From: Liolophura sinensis
Lineage: Eukaryota; Mollusca; Polyplacophora; Chitonida; Chitonidae
DNA length: 64,000 nucleotides
Direction of reading: 5' to 3'
Assembly (NCBI RefSeq): GCF_032854445.1
Contig: NC_088298.1
Location: forward strand, 10,961,504-11,025,503
Each line of letters opens with the position of its first letter. Within the stretch, counting starts at the first letter, position 1. The notes below the pieces were generated by a model, which was not told the origin of the DNA, made no database searches, and saw nothing but the letters and a program-made list of their open reading frames with translations. A program made the position numbers and the translations under genes. Shown here in pieces: positions 55,876 to 64,000 of the stretch.

Positions 55876-57134
55876 AAGAGAGTAAAATCTACTCATCTCA
55901 TTACTGTGTGCAAGTAAAAGCATATCTTATGTTTCATTAAGCACGAAATAAACAACCAGTCTGGTCATGGTAAGATATTATAGTCGATAACGTTGGTTTA
56001 CAAGATGATTAATTTCACAGACGTACTAGTACATGTTCCATTAAATAGAAAAGCATAAGTTTCATATATTTGAAGTATACAGGCGATAACGCATTTTTGC
56101 TATATCACATGTCCAAGGCAGACTAATAAAAAATGGTTTCAAACAGTAATCAGGCACGTCAAAAGAATATTATACAAGATATATACTTGGGAATCTGATT
56201 TCTTCTACCTAGAACTGGAACACCCGGTGCGGCGTTAATCACCAATCAAATCAATCAGTCAAGTCAAATCCAAACAAAATATCATATTCAGTCAGAGATA
56301 ATAAATATATAAGCATAAATATCCTTTTAGCTATAGACACTGTCTTGATCTGACTGCTTGCAAAGTGTGTTCAGCACGTGATAAGGCATTACACTGTGCA
56401 AAGGCCATGTACTTCATACAGAGAAAAACACGTTAAAAATTTCAATCTTGCGGGACAAATTATGCACGTGACAAATCGAAAATACAAAGGACAGGGTGTC
56501 AGTTCACATACGTCATATGTAGATACGGGCATATGGTGTCATTTAAAACTTGTCGCATATAACATTATGTAACATATTACATTAAATAAACTAATATCCG
56601 CTGAAAGGTGGGAATAGCCCTGCGTCATAAAATTCCAGACTAGTGTATTAATACATCTGGGTAATCAGACGATTTATTTAACCACCGATTTACACATGTG
56701 CTTCTCCGCTATAAGGCTAACACGTAATTCGGCACCCGGTTGCAATGTTTATTTTTGCACGGCACAAATATAAAACCGTTGTTTAAACTTGGTACAGCAT
56801 GATTTAGCAGCCGCTTAATGAACTGACAGACGGATATTCTGTTTCGTACCCGTCAATCACGCAGACTATGTTCCACTAGCGCATGTAACATATTACAGAA
56901 CAAAGATCAGATGGTAATTCTATCTCTACCTGCTATTTCAGATATGAAAACAAATCATGTACTAAGTGTATTATCAAAGCCTACGAAACTAGACCGCCTT
57001 TTCCCAAGCAGAGGTAGACAGACGTATACATTTTGTTTCGATTCTAGAGCAGACTTATTTATCTGTTTACTGAACTGTTGTTTAATACCATGTTTAAGAA
57101 TTCTTCACTTCAGAGAAGGCTTAAGGAGATCTTG
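55876..57134. other. Spacer, nothing recognised
   Basis: A short SINE-A-like tail may be at 56210-56260 (GCGGCGTTAATCACCAATCA). No exon seen. Confidence 0.3.
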
Positions 57135-57240
57135 TTTGATTTGTGTTTTACGCCGTACTCAAGAATATTTCACTTATACGATGGTGGCCAGCATAATAGT
57201 GAGAGGAAACCGGGCAAAGCCCGGTGGAAACCCACGACCC
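57135..57240 (-). mobile_element. SINE-A tail half
   Basis: GTGTTTTACGCCGTACTCAA to GCCCGGTGGAAACCCACGAC. Confidence 0.88.
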
Positions 57241-57423
57241 TAAAGAGTTCAAAGTTCAAATATAACGTCCTCTTAAGACCCTGAGTGTAGCGTTTGAAGA
57301 CCTAATTTAATCCATGTCCTGGCGTTGCTTTTTTAGAAAGTAAATTTTTGACTTTTGTTTGTTAATACCGATGAAGCTTAATGATATTTAATCCCGATGT
57401 ATGTCCGGGCTATGTCTGATTTC

Positions 57424-57506
57424 CCTCCACCATATGCTGGCCATCATCGTACAAGTGAAATATTTTTGAGCAAGATGGAAAACATAAATCAGATAAATAA
57501 ATATGC
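57424..57506 (+). mobile_element. SINE-A 3' end, diverged
   Basis: CCCTCCACCATATGCTGGCC, GTACAAGTGAAATATTTTTG, then ATAAATAAAT. Confidence 0.75.
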
Positions 57507-58732
57507 CTACTTGAGCCCTTCTTAGCATGGCTCCAGAGAGCGTCGGATGTATAACGTTTTCCTCCCCCCGAAAACGATGGCCAAATATAACAACCTCACT
57601 GCGAATAGGAAACTCTCAGTAACGCATGTGTTCTCTCCTCTGGCACGAAAAGAGTGAAAAGTGATCAGTTTTCTTACAGATTAAATTCCCTTATCGTGCA
57701 GCCTTTAAGAAAATACTTCTTTGCTTTCCACAGAAAGAAACTTAATCTCCGGAGTGTGTAAAAAATGCACTCCAAAGAAAACATTTCGTGACAGCGATAT
57801 CGTTGTACTATGTTTTTGGAGAAAAGTTAAAGATTTCGAAAAAAAGAATGTTTTCTTTTGGGTTTGGAATTCCCCAGTATATTACATTTCATTATAAGTA
57901 CAAAAAAAGTTTACTTGATACTTTTTAAAGTTTTATCAGTATGTGTAAGTCCAGTTATACCGTTTAATTAAAGAATGGATATCTTGCTGACAAAGTTTGG
58001 AGAGGTGGAATTTATTTACATATAGACCTACATCCTCAGTTATTTACCTCGCCGTAAAATCTCAGATTGTGTGGTTTTGCTGTCATTGGTATGTGTTAAT
58101 AAATGTGTTTATCTATTTTAGTTGGATTTAGCGCTATAGTCAAGCATATCTTTTTTTAATGACGGAGATAAAGGTGAGAAAACCAGTATTAGCGAATCAC
58201 CGCCCTTGGTCGAGCACCTTTTTGCCCAATGTCTCCATATTTATGTATTTATTTAAAATTTTAAAAAGTTTTACGCCAGTCCCAAGAGTATTGCTCGTTC
58301 GCATTTGCAGCCAGGCTGATAGGTAGGAGAAGTGACTGTGACAAAACACAATTAAATATACAGTAATAGCTGCGGAGAAAATGATCATTTCCAGGATTAG
58401 TATAGCGACGATCCGTTTTTTTTTTAGAGAAGAACCGATGTCTACTCTATATACTACAGGTATAACAAAATTTTGCTGTATTTTACAACAGAGAAATTGA
58501 ATGTGAATACTTTACAACATCACATTCACTGAACATATTAAAGTATTATAGCTGTAGGTTTAGTGCAATGACTTACCATCGGATTAGGTGTAATCATTTC
58601 AGCTGTAACTTTGCATGATGGTGTATATTTGATAGAATGGTTGTTGTAAGCATTGCCGTAAGCATTGGCGATGCCGTATTTTTTTTACATCACCTGGATT
58701 GAATTACCACGCTACTGACTGTTTATCTACAG
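57507..58732. other. Spacer 5' of the D8C exons
   Basis: A strongly diverged SINE-A (minus) may be at 58240-58335 (TTTTACGCCAGTCCCAAGAG). No exon seen until the acceptor GTTTATCTACAG at 58721-58732. Confidence 0.35.
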
Positions 58733-58998
58733 AGAAATGCACTGTGGCACAAAACGCCAGCACCTTTCACTTTTTAACACGCCATCTTTTATTGGCTGGA
58801 AACAATGGAGTAAACGAGTTTAACGTTTCAGATCCCTGTCTCCCCGCCAATCATAAGATTCTCAGCGAAACGTGGCGGAGCGTGGAGAACGCCATCGAAG
58901 CAGCCAATGGGAGCCATTGTGACAACACGATACCGACTGGCTGGTTCAGAATGAGGCTGGGTGGCAAAGATGCGATTATGCCGACAGAATGCGTTGAG
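58733..58998 (+). CDS. VWDE: VWDE-like protein, exon with first half of the D8C domain
   Basis: The phase 1 acceptor leads into EKCTVAQNASTFHFLTRHLL, then the D8C domain: DPCLPANHKILSETWRSVEN, SHCDNTIPTGWFRMRLGG and MPTECVE at the donor GTTGAG|gttagg (phase 0). D8C is an eight-cysteine extracellular domain found in uromodulin, GP2, OIT3 and VWDE. The downstream exons single out VWDE, a secreted von Willebrand D/EGF protein, rather than the zona pellucida proteins. N-glycosylation sequons include NAS, NVS and NGS. The gene runs off the right edge; VWD and EGF parts are not in the window. Confidence 0.88.
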
Positions 58999-59068
58999 GT
59001 TAGGAAGATAAAATGTATTTATATTAACAGATTATTTGCTAGCAGGGACGAACATCGGACCTGGGGTT

Positions 59069-59296
59069 CTCCATGGCTGAGGTGGTTCACGTGCCTGCGG
59101 AGCGCAATGACCCACGAGTCTCTCACCAATGCGATTGCTGTGAGTCCAGCTCATGGCTTCCTCTCAAGGTCTGTCATCAACCTGCGGATGGTCGACGGTT
59201 TCCCTCGGGTTTTGCCCGGTTTCCTCCCATCATAATACTGACCGTCGTATAAGGGAAACATTCTTGAGAACGGCATAAAACACCATTCGAATAAAT
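59069..59296 (+). mobile_element. SINE-A, near full length, in a VWDE-like intron
   Basis: Head TCCATGGCTGAGGTGGTTCA (diverged A box), CTCACCAATGCGATTGCTGT, body CAACCTGCGGATGGTCGACG, tail GAGAACGGCATAAAACACCA. Confidence 0.88.
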
Positions 59297-59735
59297 ACTA
59301 TCGAACCGGCAGTGACCTTGGAATATAAGCATCCCTTTCGATTATACACCAAAGTAATGTTTCATCAAAATATATTTGCACTAGCCTTTATTGAAAATAA
59401 GACTCATGTAGAAGTAAATCATTTGAATTATGTCTTCCAAGTTGTCCCTTTCAGCTCACCACAAACCGTTCCCTATGCTAATGGTGCTTACATCCTGGTC
59501 TCGAATATAAGGTTTTTGTTTAAATGTTTTTGCAACATAAGGAAATAATTTAACTGCATGTTTCTTTGTTTTTCTTCAGAATAGCATTTCGCACACGGCG
59601 AAATGGTAATCGTGTAGACATTTACTGAAGTTGATAAAAAAAACTTATCATTGAAACATTAGCTCGAAATACTATAAAATTAGATTAAATAATAAAATTA
59701 TTACTATTATTTTCTTATGAATTTTTAACATCCAG

Positions 59736-59997
59736 GTTGAGCACTGTGGTACTTTGGCTCCTTTGTGGTTATCCTTGAATGAGAAGGGTCCTCTGCACAT
59801 CGGCAAAGAGCGTATGGGTAAAGCATGCGCCACCTGGCGGAAGAGAGATTCAACAGAATGTTGCTTGTTTAGTAAACCTGTGACGGTGAAAAACTGTGGC
59901 GGATTTATCATTTACAAGCTGAGACCACCCCCAGGGTGTGATATGGCGTACTGTGCCAAAGGTGATGATCAAAAATGTACACACGCACACTTCCTGG
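59736..59997 (+). CDS. VWDE: VWDE-like protein, second half of the D8C domain
   Basis: The phase 0 acceptor AACATCCAG gives [38 protein letters not shown] and [20 protein letters not shown] then AYC. The order HCGTxAPxWL, CATW, CC, NCGxFxxYxL, GCxxxYC is the D8C signature, so the domain is complete across two exons. Donor CTGG|gtaaac is phase 1. Confidence 0.9.
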
Positions 59998-60586
59998 GTA
60001 AACAATTTGAGCAGAATAGTCAACGTAAATATATATAATAAAGTTTTTCTTCAAAAGAAAGGCCTGAAAAAAAAGAGTTTGTTTTATTTTTCAGATTTTT
60101 TGAGATGAGTTACAAGCATTTAAAATACTTAAGACCAACTTGTTCCACGCACCAAAAGTGGAGTTAACTCGCTTAAGTTCACATTGTCACGAGATACCAC
60201 CGTATAATCCACTATTTTAGAGGCTTTTAGGTCACATACAATAATTCCTGGAAATATAAGTCCTAAAATAAACTACGTTTTAGGTCACTTTTGATGGCCG
60301 TTCTTTTGATGTAAACTTCAGTTTTACGTGTGTTATTCTTTGAAGCAACTTAAGTGGATTTTTACCTGTAGTAAGGCAGACCAAAGTGAGTGATGTGATA
60401 ACTGATACCGTTATGGTTTGTTTATTATCGAGGAATATTTATAGAAATATAGAATTTTGTTATATCTAGTCCTTTTGTTCAGTTTTTATAAAATAATTCG
60501 ACGTTGTTCTAAAAGAAACCATTGTTTATTTCTGGTCGAAATTCGAAAAAAAAATGAAATAAGAACAATCTGCTGTTGTGTTTCAG

Positions 60587-60694
60587 AAATTGGAAGCAGT
60601 CAGAAATCCACACGTGTATCAAGCCCAGATTGTAATCCGGGTGAAGTGTTTGACACAGAGACTGGCGCCTGTCGGACGATAGAATCCACACAAG
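60587..60694 (+). CDS. VWDE: VWDE-like protein, short linker exon
   Basis: The acceptor GTGTTTCAG, phase 1, encodes EIGSSQKSTRVSSPDCNPGE and VFDTETGACRTIESTQ. The pattern C-x-x-G-E..(x)..C-R resembles the short cysteine pair after the D8C of VWDE. Donor CAAG|gtaagc, phase 1; symmetric exon of 108 bases. Confidence 0.85.
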
Positions 60695-60889
60695 GTAAGC
60701 CTGGCCTACCTAGTCCTTATGGGGAAACGAACTCTTATAAAGTAAAGACAGTCAGGTCAGTGCATGAATACTTTACTGATATCTTACTTTACTGTTCACC
60801 TCATTATATAATGTTTATTCTCACTTTGGTTGTCAAGTTGGAAAAAGCGTATAGCGACAAATGCATCAAACACAATCAATATATTGGCG

Positions 60890-61058
60890 TATCTTACACG
60901 TTGTCTTATCTTACATGTTGTCTTGTCTTACACGTTGTCTTATTTTACGTGTTGTCTTGTCTTACACGTTGTCTTATCTTACGTGTTGTCTTGTCTTACA
61001 TGTTGTCTTATCTTACGTGTTGTCTTGTCTTACATGTTGTCTTATCTTACGTGTTGCA
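60890..61058. repeat. Minisatellite, 17-bp unit, about ten copies
   Basis: Units CTTACACGTTGTCTTAT and CTTACATGTTGTCTTGT alternate. In an intron of the VWDE-like gene. The Cys/Leu-rich open frames over it are artefacts. Confidence 0.95.
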
Positions 61059-61107
61059 GGAAAATGATATTACAGTGACACTATAATAGCTCCATGCATG
61101 TTATTAG

Positions 61108-61266
61108 TCTCCGGCCGTACGTGGGAAGGTCTGCCAGCAACCTGCGGATGGTGGTGGGTTTCCCCCGGGCTCTGCCCGGTTTCCACCCACCATAATGCTG
61201 GCCGCCGTCGTATAAGTGAAATATTCTTGAGTACGGCGTAAAACACCAATCCAAAAAAAAAAAAAT
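61108..61266 (+). mobile_element. SINE-A, head-truncated, 11-bp target duplication
   Basis: Flanked by CATGTTATTAG at 61097-61107 and 61267-61277. Starts TCTCCGGCCGTACGTGGGAA, ends in a run of A bases instead of AAAT units. The sequence is very clean, so the insertion is recent. Confidence 0.96.
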
Positions 61267-61334
61267 CATGTTATTAGCATATTGGTTTACGGGAACAAAA
61301 TCCGCTGATTCGTAAAACCATTTTTTTAAACCAG

Positions 61335-61564
61335 CCGTTGACGAGACGGCTATAGCCACAATCGACTTACCGACCTTAAGGCCTGCGGCCACTCGTGGAT
61401 CTGTGTACATGAACTGTTCTGCCAGCGTCATCACAGAAGGGGGACGATACAAGATCTACTGGTACACCAAGACATCGGACAGATTAAATGTCGTGCGGGA
61501 AGAAGACGAGGGTTTCCCTCTTAGCTTACTGGAAATTGGAGACGTCATCAGCATCGGACAAACG
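61335..61564 (+). CDS. VWDE: VWDE-like protein, region between D8C and VWD (part 1)
   Basis: The phase 1 acceptor AAACCAG gives AVDETAIATIDLPTLRPAAT, SVYMNCSASVITEGGRYKIY and SLLEIGDVISIGQT. This matches the pre-VWD segment of VWDE, where an SIYLxCS-type strand, an LLEL-type motif and LGDxIxC occur. I take the donor at CAAACG|gtggga (phase 0) because the next exon starts IVCAIEP, restoring the IGQTIVC motif. A later GTTG|gtagat donor would be phase 1 and not fit. Confidence 0.85.
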
Positions 61565-61880
61565 GTGGGAAGCCTTTGTTTTCGTGTTGGTAGATATCAT
61601 TTACAAAGTGTTGTAAGAGAACGGTATTATCGTTATGAGGGAGTCGCTATTAGGGCTTTTAATTTACAGTATTATATGGCTATTTAATCACTGGAATTTT
61701 TACTGCATGAATATGCAGAAAGTGTAATGTTTGATCTTTATTGTAGTACCGTAACGTTAGTTTTGTTTTTTATTTGTATATTCCAGACTCCAAAAGATTG
61801 TCATTTTATTTCTAATTTTGTAATGGAATAATGAAAAGATAGTTTTCAAGTCGTTCAAAATAAGGACTTATAGTAATTCT

Positions 61881-62117
61881 ACAGACTTCATGAGTACGTG
61901 TACCGGATAATGGTTAGAAAGAAATAACACTACTTCAGTACGTGTACCGGATAATGGTTTAGAAAGAGATAACACTACTTCAGTACGTGTACCGGATAAT
62001 AGTTTAGAAAGAAATGACACTACTTCAGTACGTGTACCGGATAATGGTTTAGAAAGAGATAACACTACTTCAATACGTGTACCGGATAATGGTTTAGAAA
62101 GAGATGACACTACTTCA
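61881..62117. repeat. Minisatellite, 45-bp unit, about five copies
   Basis: Unit CAGTACGTGTACCGGATAAT followed by GGTTTAGAAAGAGATAACAC and TACTT. The unit is a multiple of three, so an 80-codon minus frame stays open. Intronic. Confidence 0.95.
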
Positions 62118-62443
62118 CTGTCGAAGAAGGTGTTTAAGCTGTGGATACTTGATCTTGCTTGATGAAGTTCTCAAGCCGAGATAATTGTCCTGAGAAATAA
62201 AGCAGTTTGCTTTTTTGCAATGCCTCTCTTCTAGAAAAAAACAGTTGAAGTCATCCAAGAATACAGCATGACTTGCAAATACAGTCTAGGAGAGCAGTTC
62301 ACCTCAGAAATAGCAAGGAAATGTCAGACTTGCCAACGAGGCATCACGCTGCCTGAAGCAAGCAGTGATCTAAGAATATATTTACGTGTAAATCTGAAGT
62401 GCATCTATACTGTGTACAACGTTCACATAACTTGTCTTTTTAG

Positions 62444-62527
62444 ATCGTCTGTGCTATCGAGCCCACGTCCTTGAGCGGCGACAGTGGAGGGAAACTCTTC
62501 AGCCCTGAATACTTCATGGGTATCAAG
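62444..62527 (+). CDS. VWDE: VWDE-like protein, pre-VWD region (part 2)
   Basis: The acceptor TCTTTTTAG is followed by IVCAIEPTSLSGDSGGKLFS and PEYFMGIK at the donor AAG|gtacga, both phase 0, 28 codons. The SPxxFxGI ending matches the family before the next strand. Confidence 0.85.
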
Positions 62528-62769
62528 GTACGAGTACTCATACAGTCTGGCTGTTAACTTTTACTTTGAAGTAAAGGCGTTATTTGAGAGGCAATTACGT
62601 CGTTCGCCACATGTTATTTATTTATTATCTCCATCTGACAGGTTATGTGTTAGCTAGCGATTTGTCTGTCTGTCTGTTTGCGTGCATGACAGCAACTTTA
62701 CGGGAAGAGTTCTGCACGGATTTAGATGACTTTTGTTGTAAGCATACAGCGTTCCGCATGAAGGGGATA

Positions 62770-62995
62770 GTGAAACAACTGCTTGACCCTTATCAGTATA
62801 AATAATGGCTCGGGCGGGGCCGCTTACATACCTTCGGTCAGGCGTGTCAGTGAAGCAGCACTAAATAAAAGAGCGGTGGAAATCCGTCCTGCAACGAAGG
62901 AGGCACATTACATGCACTCCAAGGGTACCTTCGTCGTCATATGACTGAAAAATTGTTAAGTACGACGTTAAACCCCAAGCACTCACTCAACCCAT
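62770..62995 (+). mobile_element. SINE-B, head-truncated
   Basis: GACCCTTATCAGTATAAATA, GAGCGGTGGAAATCCGTCCT, GTACGACGTTAAACCCCAAG and CACTCACTC. An old SINE-A tail may follow at 63049-63140. Confidence 0.92.
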
Positions 62996-63141
62996 TATCT
63001 CGCTGTTAACGGTGACTTAAGCCATGAGGTTTATGTACATGGGGAAGAGAAGCGGTTTACTCTGGCACTTCCAATAATGGACCTTAGCGAAGTAATGTAA
63101 GTGAAGAATAAAAGTACAGCGTTAAATCCTAATCAAATCTT

Positions 63142-63470
63142 AAGTACATGACAAGTTATGACTCTGAACTAAATGAAGCAGCCTCTTTAGCACATGACAA
63201 ATCATGACTCTGGACTAAATGAAGCAGTCTGTTAAGTACATGACAAGTCATGACTCCGGACTAAATGAAGCCGCCTCTTTAGTACATGACAAGTCATGAC
63301 TCTGCACTAACTGAAGCACCCTCTTTAGTACATGACAAGTCATGACTCCGGATTAAATGAAGCCGCCTATTCAGTACATGGCAAGTCATGACTCTGGGCT
63401 AGCTGAAGCAGCCTCAAGTACATGACAGGTCATGGCTCTAGACTAACTGAAGCAGTCTCTTAAGTATTAA
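63142..63470. repeat. Minisatellite, unit about 47 bp, seven copies
   Basis: Unit AAGTACATGACAAGTCATGA followed by CTCTGGACTAAATGAAGCAG and CCTCTTT. ATGACAAGTCAT is itself a near palindrome. Ends about 20 bp before the acceptor of the next exon. Confidence 0.95.
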
Positions 63471-63491
63471 TAACCTTGTCCACTATGACAG

Positions 63492-63618
63492 GGCCCTGCG
63501 GACAACAGCTGGATAGACGAAGACAGAGTTAACATTGTCAAATTCACCACAACCGTGCCTGTCATCTGTGACCGTCTCAGGAAGCACTGTCACATGACGC
63601 TGTACATTGAAAACAAAG
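63492..63618 (+). CDS. VWDE: VWDE-like protein, pre-VWD region (part 3)
   Basis: The acceptor CACTATGACAG, phase 0, gives GPADNSWIDEDRVNIVKFTT, TVPVICDRLRKHCHMTLYIE. It matches the VWDE strand with an I-x-S/T-T-x-P-I/V-x-C core and a second cysteine. Donor AAAG|gtatgt is phase 1. Confidence 0.87.
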
Positions 63619-63946
63619 GTATGTACAGCATGATGCCGTAGCTACCGCCATTGGTTCCTGATACGCGTTGGCTTACATCTTTGATAAAGTTGTCAAAATA
63701 TTTGACAGCTCGAGTTGTCCATTCGTTAACAGTTATATAACATATAACAGAGTCCTCCATAAGAGGTAATGTCAGCGAGTTATTTTCCTACATACAAATA
63801 CAGACTTATTTGATAATATGAATCATAAAGAGTGACCATGTTTCCTTCAGTCCAAAGAAAAACGCTTTAAAGACAAAATATCTTTTTTGATTTTCACCAC
63901 GTTCATATTTGAAATTGAAATCACACTAGCATCACCTGATTTTCAG

Positions 63947-64000
63947 CTGGCCCAAACGACGCCCCGGTGACGTTATCAGAGTGTGAACTAACATTCCGAC
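63947..64000 (+). CDS. VWDE: VWDE-like protein, exon cut by the window edge
   Basis: The acceptor GATTTTCAG, phase 1, gives AGPNDAPVTLSECELTFR, open to the last base. The LSxCxL core continues the family alignment. The VWD domain and EGF repeats should follow to the right. Confidence 0.82.

Noticed and set aside
60457..61086. A 209-codon open frame with Cys/Leu repeats
   Set aside because: Only 60587-60694 is an exon with splice signals and homology; the rest is intron and the 17-bp minisatellite.
61868..62110. 80-codon repeat frame LSKPLSGTRTEVV on the minus strand
   Set aside because: The 45-bp intronic minisatellite is a multiple of three, so it stays open by chance; no other coding signal.
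62268..62474. Open frame with TCKYSLGEQFTSEIARKCQT
   Set aside because: Tempting as another VWDE exon, but the flanking exons join in phase without it (IGQT to IVCAIEP), so it is read as intron.

Overview
The window looks like nuclear DNA of a lophotrochozoan animal, most likely a mollusc. Host genes are split by GT-AG introns, gene density is low, AT-rich spacer is long, and the DNA is saturated with tRNA-derived SINEs (about 35 recognisable pieces of one family, four of a second), I/Nimb-like LINEs with a CCHC ORF1 and RNase H, an L1/Tx1-like LINE, PIF/ISL2EU-like and Tc1-like DNA transposon remains, palindromic MITE-like elements and about twelve satellite arrays. The class cannot be fixed from sequence alone.

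Four host genes can be supported. (1) The first two coding exons of nephrocystin-3 (NPHP3), minus strand, 1071-3167, with a ciliary N-myristoylation start and a coiled coil; the rest lies left of the window. (2) A small three-exon secreted protein of 138 residues with six mature cysteines, plus strand, 30817-36334, family not recognised. (3) A two-exon class A GPCR related to oxytocin/vasopressin (conopressin/cephalotocin) receptors, minus strand, 43398-45729, whose DRY motif reads DLY. (4) The 5' part of a VWDE-like gene (D8C domain followed by the region that precedes the VWD domain), plus strand, seven exons from 58733 running off the right edge, with a possible signal-peptide exon at 49871.

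Layout. 0-4 kb: NPHP3 with intronic SINEs and a palindromic MITE. 5-9.2 kb: a decayed PIF/ISL2EU-like element with a SWIM/YqaJ nuclease pseudogene (+) facing a DDE transposase pseudogene (-); a 40-bp minisatellite has grown inside a conserved transposase motif. 9.5-13.1 kb: a 3'-truncated L1/Tx1-like LINE. 13-16.6 kb: fold-back, minisatellites, (AT)n and SINEs. 16.8-29.4 kb: a graveyard of I/Nimb-like LINE copies broken by SINEs. 30-37 kb: the small secreted gene with SINEs, a MITE and a Tc1 remnant in its introns. 38.5-41 kb: another LINE copy. 42.5-48 kb: a complex fold-back, the GPCR, a MITE and SINEs. 50-64 kb: the VWDE-like gene and an unusual run of six different minisatellites.

The host genes are unrelated neighbours, not an operon-like system. 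The more unusual observations concern repeats: a SINE fused at one identical site in three LINE copies, a 3' tail shared by two SINE families and the LINE, and the coding-sequence-derived minisatellite. SINE-A below means the family whose tail resembles GAGTACGGCGTAAAACACC followed by (AAAT)n; SINE-B means the family ending in GACGTTAAACCCCAAG plus (CACT)n.
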